64,000 nt of DNA from the NCBI GenBank assembly GCA_003996215.1, contig QJPP01007216.1, forward strand, positions 1 through 64,000. The letters are read 5' to 3'. Under the pieces are notes generated by a model, which had not been told where the DNA came from, ran no database searches, and was given only the letters and a program-made list of their open reading frames with translations. This DNA is from Jaltomata sinuosa. Lineage: Eukaryota > Streptophyta > Magnoliopsida > Solanales > Solanaceae. A program made the translations under genes and the position numbers. This document shows, one piece after another, positions 56,693 through 64,000 of the stretch (within the stretch, counting starts at the first letter, position 1; each line of letters opens with the position of its first letter).

Positions 56693-56716
56693 CACGTGGG
56701 ATCCATATTGCACGTG
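56693..56716 (+). promoter_or_regulatory. Paired G-boxes upstream of the hydrolase gene
   Basis: CACGTG at 56693-56698 and again at 56711-56716, 67-90 bases before the start codon and about 120-140 bases from the MULE end. CACGTG is bound by plant bZIP and bHLH factors. Whether they lie in the promoter or the 5' UTR is not clear. Confidence 0.5.
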
Positions 56717-56782
56717 CAGTCCCACGACAAGGCATATGTTTCAAAAAATATGAACAACTGCTTCTCAGCTAGCAAAATAGTA

Positions 56783-59700
56783 ATGGCGATTGATGTTGCC
56801 AAGCTCCGCTCTCAGTTTCTTCAGCTCCTTCGCAGCCTCCCTACTCCTCAAGGTCATTTTTCTTTACATTCCACCTATATTTTGTTTCTCTTGCTTTCTT
56901 TTTTTGTTGCTCGCCTCTATATTACTTCCTCCTTTTTCAATTTATTTTTCTAATTTTGACTTGACATAGAGTTTTTTTATAAAAAAAGAAGATCAGACTT
57001 TATAAAATGTACCAAAATGTCATTTTGGGTGTGGTTGGTACGAGGGAAATATTTTTAATGTTTTCAATTTTTTCATGTTTGGTTGGCTTAAATATTTTAG
57101 ATATTTTTTTATGACCATGGTGATTGGGCCAGCTTTCGCACACCTCGACTAAATCCACGGGATACCTGCCACCTCCCACCAGCAACAAGTATCAGGTAAC
57201 TCTGTCCACCAAGGCTAGAACAAATGGGCAGAATCACCTAGTATTTTTTGCCTCTCCTGGGATTTGAACCTGAGACCTCAAGGCAAATATTTTTGGAAAA
57301 TGTTCTCGACATAAACTTATTTTCCTCAAATTTAGGGAAAATGACTTCTCAAACTCGGGTCAGGGTTGGGTTTTGGGTCGAGGTCGAGAGTTGGGACAGG
57401 AGTGGGAGTCGAGGTCGGGATCGAGAGTCGGGTATCAGGTTGGGGCCAAGAGTCGAGTCTCTGGTCAGGTGTAGGATTCAGATCTTGGATCGGGGTCAGG
57501 GTCTAGAGTTGGGAGTCGAGTTCGGGTTTGGTGTCGGGAGTCGGGTCTCGTGTCGGGGGGTAGGGAATAGGGTACAAAGTCGGGTTTGGGGTCGGGGTCG
57601 GGTGTCGGGTCGGGTCCGCTGTCATAGTATTTGTCCAGATTATACCTAAATATTTTTGAGATAATATTTTCCTCTTACTAATCAAACACAAGAAAATAAG
57701 TAAGAAAACTAAATTTTCCTAGAAAATAAGAAACATTTTCCTTCCTACCAAACACACTCTTAACTTGTGGTATTAAAAATGTCAAGTGAAAAGTTGAAAC
57801 TACAGAGTTGTCAAGAAGGAAGAAAACATTCGTTTTTAAATACATTAAAAAGAAAAGTAAAACAAACAAATTAAAACGAACGGAGTATTTGTTTCTCTTT
57901 TCTTCCGCAACTATCGACTGTCTGCACCAAAATTATTTTCTTTATTATAAATTTAAAGAGCAACTGTAATATCACGATGTTCCCACTCTTTCTGTAGTAA
58001 CTGCATCAATCTCTGGTATTACTTGTATATGTTGTTTATTTATTGATAGGAATAAGTTTCTTAATTAGCTCATCGGCAAAATGATTGTGTTTTGTACTTG
58101 CATTTGTTGTTTATTTATTTTTGGGATGGGTTGTATCAAACTTGTGATACTTCTTCTTAAGTTTCAACTTTTCAACATTGAAATTAGAAAAAGTTAATCC
58201 TATAAAACTTTCCTGGACGGAAGTGAAGGCCTGCAAACAAAACAGTCCAGAAAAAGGACCTTTCATCTACTTGCTTTCGAGAATAGAATAGATGACACGG
58301 CTGTGATTGACAAAGTAGTGGGAGGTCAAATGGTGCTTCACTTTTTTCAGCTGCTCAGGTGGTTGTTGGGGAATTGTGTAGTAACTTAACACAATATTCT
58401 CACTATTTTTTGTTGTTGGGGCATTGCACTGTGGAGTTATGGCGGCATAAATGGGTAGTTCTGTCAATAGGAGTAGGTGCTGGAGTGAATTTTAGGGATT
58501 AGGAAAATATAAGGATTTGAGATTTGGAGGCTAAAAAGGATTTCAATCGAGATTTGGATTTTTATTCTTGTGGTTGATGTACAAGGGCTACAAAAATGGG
58601 CAATGTAAAGACACGGCACCTGAGCCTGACTCAATCCAAAAGCTAGCTCAAGAGGGGAGGATTGCCCACGTCCATATAAGCAAACCACCCGTCCATTCCC
58701 CAACCAATGTGAGACTTTTACCCACTCTGACACCTCCCTTCACGCCCAGGGCCCAACTGAAGCGTGGATCGGGAGCCCAAACGGGGATGGACTTGGCTCT
58801 GATACCATAAAAAGATATGGCACCTGAGCCTAACTCAACCCCAAAATCTAGCTCAAGAGGGAAAGATTGCCCAAGTACATATAAGCAAACCACCAGTCCA
58901 TTCCCCAACCAGTGGGACTTTTATCCACTCTAACAGGGAAATTACTGGTTTTTCAAAGTTAAGATTGTATCTTTTTTAAATTATGTTCATTAATTGTTTA
59001 AAAAGTAAAACTAAGGATGCTAAAATCAACCGGTCTTTAATCATTCAGTGTTCAGATCTAGCAACATCTCAATCATTCGGATGGACATTCAGTTTCAAGC
59101 GTCTTAGTGAATTAGATTAAACTAGATTGAGGACATAGAGAAAGTAAAATTGGGGTATATGGGTTGTGTTGTGATTGTTTCTTCCATACTTTTTCATAGT
59201 TGCGACTTGCGTAGTCTGAAGACCTGTTGCCACTTAAACCCAACTAATATCACTCTGCTACTGGATTTTCTTGTTTCAACTATACATGTCGATTGTTGAG
59301 ATTAGTTTGTTTTTTCCTTATTGGGTAGACTTGGTGGATTCTTGTCTTACTGCCCTGAGACTAATCAAAAACTTGTATTCCTATGTGTAATTCCTTCCAG
59401 TTCCACTCTGTGTGATACTTGGAAATCCTGTGACTGATCCATTATATCAGGAATTTCCAAAGCCAATATTCAGCGAGGTCACACAACTCCCTCACAAGCT
59501 TTATATTTTTATTTCTGAACATTATTGGTGCAATTTTGACAAGCGATATTTGGCAATAAAGGTAATGGCTTCTTGCCCCAAGGAAGATATTCCCAATATA
59601 AAGGAACTTCTTCAGGAGCAAAATTTCTACTTGACCATAGAGGTTATATGATTTCTATATTTTTATTACATTGATCAATATACAGATACAACAACAACAT

Positions 59701-62700
59701 ACCCAATGTACTCACACAAAGTGGGGTCTAGAGAGGGTAGAGTGTATTCAGACCTTACCTCTACCTCAGAAGTGAGGTAGAGAGGTTTCTGAAAGACCCC
59801 TGGCTCAAGACAAAAACAGACTAAAAATACGAAATGGAAATACAAGAGACAATAGATAGTAACAAAAAAAATAGATAGTAGCAGAACAATACTACAAAAA
59901 ATAATACTACAACAAAATAATACTACAATCAAACTACACGAAATAATAGATAGTAACAGAAATCGAAGAACAAGAAACTACAAGAGTAGCCCTACGACTA
60001 CTAGTATAGGCAACAAGACAATGCACTCCTACCTACTAGTATGGACACACTCCTACCTACTAACCTTCTACCCTAATTCGTGTCCTCCACACCTTTCTAT
60101 CTAAGGCAATGTCCTCTATAAGTTGTAACTGCGCCATGTTCTGTCTAATTACCTCTCCCCAATACTTCTTCAGTCGACCTCTACTTTGATCATTCTATAG
60201 ATCACTATATAAAATTGACATGTTCCATTCACATGAAGAGATACTTGATAGCTAAATAGATATAATTTCTTTCTATATGATATAGTTTAATCGTGCCTTT
60301 TCCCCATCAACTGTAAGCGAAAGTAGAAATATTCAGTATTCCCCTTTCCTCCCTCCCTTAATGTATAGGGAAAAAGTATACCGAGAGAGATCGAATATAA
60401 TGCCTTGATCCCTTAATCATTTTAGTTGGGATAGGAGATATACATTTTTACCAGTTGTATGCTATTTGCGGATGACATCGTATTGATTGATGAGACATGC
60501 ACCAGAGTTAGTGCTAGGTTGGAGGTGTGGAGACAAACTCTGGAGTCTAAAGGGTTCAAGTTGAGCATGTCCAAAACGGAATATTTGGAGTGCAAATACA
60601 GTGATGCAGTGCATGAGGCAGGCGTGAAAGTGAGGCTTGACACACATGCTATCCCCATGGGAGATAGTTTCAAGTATCTTGGGTCTGTAATGCAGGGAAG
60701 TGGGGACATCGACGATGATGTCACACATCGTATTGGTGCGGTGTGGATGAAGTGGAGGCTTGCCTCTGAAGTCTTGTGTGATAAGAAGGTACCACCTAAA
60801 TTTATAGGTATCTACAGAGTGGTGGTTAGCCCGACTTTATTGTATGTGCCGAAGTGCTGGCCAGTCAAGAACTTCCATGTTCAGAAGATGCAAGTTGCGG
60901 AATTGAGGATGCTGAGATGGATTTGTGGGCATACCAGGAGAGATAATATTAGGAATGAGGATATCCGGAACAAGGTAGGAGTGGCCTCTGTGGTGGACAA
61001 GATGAGGGAAGCAAGATTGAGATGGTTTGGACATGTGAAGAGGAGATGCGTAGATGCCTCAGTAAAGAGGTGCGAAAGGTTGGATATAGTGGGTACGGAG
61101 AGAGGCTGAAAAAGTATTGGGGAGGGGTAATTAGACAGGACATGACACAACTCCAGATTACCGAGGACATGATCTCAGATAGGAGGGTGTGGAGGTCGCA
61201 TATTAGGTTAGAAGGTTAGTAGGTATGGATTGTTGTCTTACTTTTCGAGAGTTTAGGCTTGTTGGTGTTTGTCGTTGTACTAGCCGTACTCCTGTAGTTC
61301 TTGCTTTTGATATCTGTCATCATCTGTTTATTGTGTTTCAGTTATCGCACTATTTGTTGTTGTTCATGTTCCTTTCTTGTAGACTTTGCGCTGCTTCTCT
61401 TATTAGTTGCTATGTTTTCTCAACTATTTTTCTTCTTCTTTGTACCTGGATACGTTGCACTTCAGCCGAGGGTCTTTCGAAAACAGCCTCTCTACCTCCA
61501 CGAGGTAGTGGTAATGTCTGCATACACCTTATGCTCCCCAAACCCCACTTGGGATTGCACCGGGTATGTTGTTGTTGTTGTTTTGCTTGCAGTTCCAATT
61601 TCTCTTATGTATGAAGTCTAAAGAAGAGTACTATTGTGTCAACTAGATTTTCTCTTTAAAACAAAAACGACTATGCTTTAAGCAACTAAGCTTCAATCTA
61701 TGTCCAATTAGGGTCAGCTATATTAATCGTCGCTATTCAATTCACTATATTTGGACTGGAGCACCTCTATGGTGTTTGAAAAGTAAATAAGAGTGTCAAA
61801 GGTTCTGTGATAATCTAAAAAGACTGAGCTGAAGCAGTCCAATAAAGTGGCTGCATCAATTATAAGTCTTTCATTACAAAAAGAATCAGATTAATTAAAT
61901 GAAGATAAATGTGGGAATACTCATTTTTCAGAAGTAATGTTCTCTATAGCTATAAGTATTTAGCATGAACTGACTGTTTTCAGGAAGGAGAGCAAGGGCG
62001 GTTGCCTGTCTTGGTATTGAGCATGAAGGAAACTGATAAGAAGAAGAGGCCAGCTATTGTCTTCCTGCATAGTACAAACAAATGTAAAGAGTGGTTACGG
62101 CCATTGCTTCAGGTGATATCCTGTTTTCTTAAAGTACTCCCCATATTACCATGAGCAGAGCAATAAGGACAATTCTATGTACGATTCTCGTTTTCTTTTG
62201 GGATTCAGGCATATGCTTTGAGGGGATACATAGCTGTAGCGATTGATTCTCGACACCATGGAGAACGTGCCACCAATATGACAACATATCGTGATGTAAG
62301 AACAGATCATTTTCTCTTTGCTTCAGTTGTACTCTTGGTTATCTTCTCATACAAAAAAGTACACCCACGTCCAATGGGCTATGGGCGAGGCGGCGAGCAA
62401 TCCTAAATTTATACTATGTACAATTATTTTGCCATTAGTAGCAAACCTTTGACCTTTTGCTTTGAAGGATCCAATTTGTTGCACCTGTAGAAGTGCTTCA
62501 TTAATTCGGAGTACAAACAGGGGAAAGGATCTCTTCTGTACATCATGGAGTACTTAATATCCTGTTATTATTGGCTTCATATTAAGGAGGAGGAGAAATC
62601 AAGATGAACTTGCGATACTATTTTCTTTACCTGGAATGCTTGGATGCTAATATTTGATTGAGTTGATAAGCCTGACTGCTTTTTTTGTTTTTTACGATAC

Positions 62701-63430
62701 AGGCCCTTATATCGTCATGGAAAAAAGGTGATACAATGTCTTTCATATATTATACGGTAAGGAAATGGAGATTTGTTTTTGATAAAGTACAGTTTTCAGT
62801 GTCAAACCACAGGACTTATTATCTAATATCTAGCCTCTGAGAATAATACTTCTCTGCAAATTTTGAAGGTGTGGGACTTGATAAAACTGGCGGATTATCT
62901 AACAGAGAGGGAAGATATCGACTCGTCAAGGATAGGAATTACTGGTGAATCACTTGGAGGTTAGGCGAGTCACTTTACATTCAATATCTAACTGTTTCTC
63001 AAGTATGTGGAGTTCATATTTGTTGTGTTGCAGGTATGCATGCATGGTTTGCTGCATTTGCCTACACTCGCTATGCAGTGGTTGTTCCTATAATTGGAGT
63101 TCAGGTGACCCTTACTTGAATATTAGTTTGTGTGAAGATGAGGAAAGAGTTGCGGATATATCAATAGGAGATCTATTATGGAGATCTTGTGATGAGGTTG
63201 CAGGGATTTCGGTGGGCTATTGAGCATGATCGATGGCAGGCAAGAGTTGACAGTATCAAGGCTGTGTTTGAAGGTGACACAAACCAGTATAGCTTGTAAT
63301 TGGTTTTATCAGCTGCTCATTAGTATTGTTTATGTGGATTTTAACATACTGGAGATGTCATTTGTTTGTCCTTTCAGAAGCACGTTCTGACTTAGGCAAG
63401 AATGAAATTGATAAAGAAGTGGTTCAGAAG
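56783..63430 (+). CDS. Alpha/beta-hydrolase superfamily gene, exons 1-10 (3' end outside window)
   Basis: Exons: 56783-56852, 59401-59477, 59562-59642, 61984-62112, 62209-62295, 62703-62756, 62869-62959, 63034-63104, 63204-63273, 63378-63430. All borders are GT..AG and all phases agree with no stop, giving about 261 codons so far. The start MAIDVAKLRSQFLQLLRSLP is the only ATG in frame. The fold is visible: strand and oxyanion segment PAIVFLHSTNKCKEW, then VAIDSRHHGERA, and the nucleophile elbow GITGESLGG (GxSxG) in exon 7. It resembles the Arabidopsis At5g25770-type family (from memory). Acid and His residues would lie beyond the window. Substrate unknown. It is the only gene here free of breaks. 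Confidence 0.85.
57108..57288 (-). mobile_element. Au-like tRNA-derived SINE
   Basis: On the minus strand: a B box (ggttcaaatcc, + 57260-57270), then aaaaatactaggtgattctg, ccttggtggacagagttacc, ttgctggtgggaggtggcag and gtcgaggtgtgcgaaagctg, ending in a short A-run. This is the body of the Au SINE family of flowering plants. The 5' A-box part is not clear, so it may be 5'-truncated. Confidence 0.75.
57340..57620 (+). repeat. G-rich GGTCGGG-type minisatellite
   Basis: Irregular repeats of gggtcgg, gagtcgggt and ggtcgagg over 280 bases on the + strand, with many GGG runs that could form G-quadruplexes. It lies in intron 1 of the hydrolase gene, so it would be transcribed. Confidence 0.8.
58604..58935 (-). 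mobile_element. TRIM (miniature LTR retrotransposon) in intron 1
   Basis: Two direct repeats, 58604-58732 and 58808-58935 (129 and 128 bp), flank 75 bp. On the minus strand the order is LTR (TGTTAGAGTGG start), primer site TGGTATCAGAGCC (58795-58807), a short core, a purine tract (gtgaagggagg) and the second LTR (TGTCAGAGTGG to tctttaca). The flanks ggcaa and gggaa suggest a 5-bp target duplication with one mismatch. No coding capacity. Confidence 0.88.
59693..60195 (-). mobile_element. RTE-type LINE 3' end, minus strand
   Basis: On the minus strand it ends in a (TTG)n tail (caacaacaacataccc at 59693). Its text (cctctccccaatacttcttc, aggtagagaggtttc) is the reverse complement of the plus-strand LINE end at 61110-61585. 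It is 5'-truncated within the region after RT. Located in intron 3. Confidence 0.8.
60440..61586 (+). mobile_element. RTE-type LINE, 5'-truncated, with RT C-terminal part
   Basis: Begins just upstream of the RT catalytic motif MLFADDIVLIDE (60459), continues SKTEYLECKYSD, FKYLGSVMQGSGDIDDDVTH and AELRMLRWICGHTRRD, and ends near 61109, followed by a 3' UTR with ccacgaggtagtggtaatgt and a (TTG)n tail at 61570-61585. The 216-codon frame lacks the endonuclease and most of RT, the usual result of incomplete target-primed reverse transcription. Confidence 0.88.
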
Positions 63431-63435
63431 GTCAG

Positions 63436-64000
63436 TGATGTGACGCTAATTTACGTCACTTTCGACTCCTTTTTACTAAGAACAATCGTACGTTTTCAAG
63501 CAACCATTGTTGTTTTTGATGTTTTTATGTTGTATTTGTAGGAAATGGAAACAAACACGGAAACGGACGGAAATACGCGAAAAAGAGGATTCTGCCTAAG
63601 AGTGACGGCCTGAGTGACGGCCCGTTACACATGTGACGGTCCGTCACCAAGACCGTCGCATGGAGGCAGTGTTGCTGCCTAGCAGTGACGGCCCAGGCGA
63701 CGGTCCGTCACTGCCCTGACGGTCCGTCAAGCCTGGCCGTCACGCTTAGGCAGTGGCTTCAGGCGGCGACCCGCGTTTTGGGGATTCCTAGCCCGTTTTG
63801 GATTTGGTTTCTTTGGCTCCTATAAATACCCTATGTTAGGTTTATTTATTGGATTATTGACCCATTAGTTTAAAATACGTTTTTAGTTATTTTGGAGAGC
63901 AAACAACACGGTTCATTTGTATTGAACTCGTGTTCTTGATTCGTTCGTGAGTTCTTGGTATTTCTTGCTCTTGGATATTGGAAGATTGATTGTTTCATTA
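63436..64000 (+). repeat. Start of an LTR retrotransposon in intron 10, continues outside
   Basis: tgatgtgacgctaatttacg follows the exon 10 donor by five bases. Then come repeated gtgacggtccgtcac palindromes (63600-63750) and a TATA box at 63821 (tataaata) with a leader behind it, as in a Ty3-type LTR. No LTR end lies within the window. The left boundary is approximate. Confidence 0.55.

Larger units (their letters stand above)
57029..57763. mobile_element. MITE-like inverted-repeat element in intron 1
   Basis: The left end gggtgtggttggtacgaggg and the right end ccttcctaccaaacacactc are inverted, with further pairing inwards (attttctcatg/tgtttgg type text). It encloses a SINE and a G-rich tract. 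The target duplication could not be decided. Confidence 0.5.

Noticed and set aside
57248..57649. 133-codon frame rich in Gly and Arg
   Set aside because: Reads the GGTCGGG-type minisatellite within an intron.
59412..59651. A 79-codon single-exon gene
   Set aside because: It joins exon 2, a short intron and exon 3 of the hydrolase gene; GT..AG borders and phases support splitting it.

Overview
The window is repeat-dominated plant nuclear DNA, most likely from a Solanaceae genome (Solanum-like). The reasons are an Ogre/Tat-type Ty3 element, Tekay-type Ty3 elements, an endogenous pararetrovirus (EPRV) organised like the tobacco vein clearing virus group, an Au-like SINE, an RTE-type LINE and Stowaway, hAT and Mutator elements. 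These family names come from motif recognition and memory; no search was run. Only one ordinary host gene is supported: an alpha/beta-hydrolase gene at the right end.

Layout. 1-15922: the right part of an Ogre/Tat element (gag-protease with a G-patch, a spliceable intron, RT, two RNase H domains, integrase, three minisatellites in the 3' UTR, and a 3' LTR of about 5.7 kb). Eight in-frame stops inactivate it. It sits inside the gag of a Tekay chromovirus (15923-20665), followed by that element's LTR (20666-23186, itself carrying a Mutator-type MITE with a 9-bp target duplication) and then a second gag copy (23187-24690), an internal-LTR-internal arrangement. 24691-28207 holds LTR pieces, a CACTTG-rich tract and a hAT-like arm.

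28208-37280: an EPRV locus. A rearranged block (inverted movement-protein fragment joined to a direct fragment) precedes a more-than-unit-length genome copy. Terminal redundancy gives a unit of about 7,617-7,619 bp, and the copy ends exactly at the tRNA-Met primer site. All genes are recognisable, most are intact, and pol has one frameshift.

37281-46579: LTR-like debris, then a 131-bp tandem duplication whose second copy took a Stowaway MITE, which in turn took a 3.65-kb hAT element (8-bp target duplication). A 1.6-kb foldback element follows.

46580-56575: a 10-kb Mutator-like element with a decayed MuDR transposase on + and a convergent three-exon DUF1985 gene on -. Between and around them are satellite-like repeats and a recurring CAGCAA-YTG-CTG palindrome. 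Its right end lies about 200 bp upstream of the host gene's start codon.

56783-63430: ten exons of the alpha/beta-hydrolase gene, with phases that agree across every junction. Its introns carry a SINE, a MITE, a G-rich tract, a TRIM and two LINE pieces. The gene runs off the window behind an LTR that starts near 63436.
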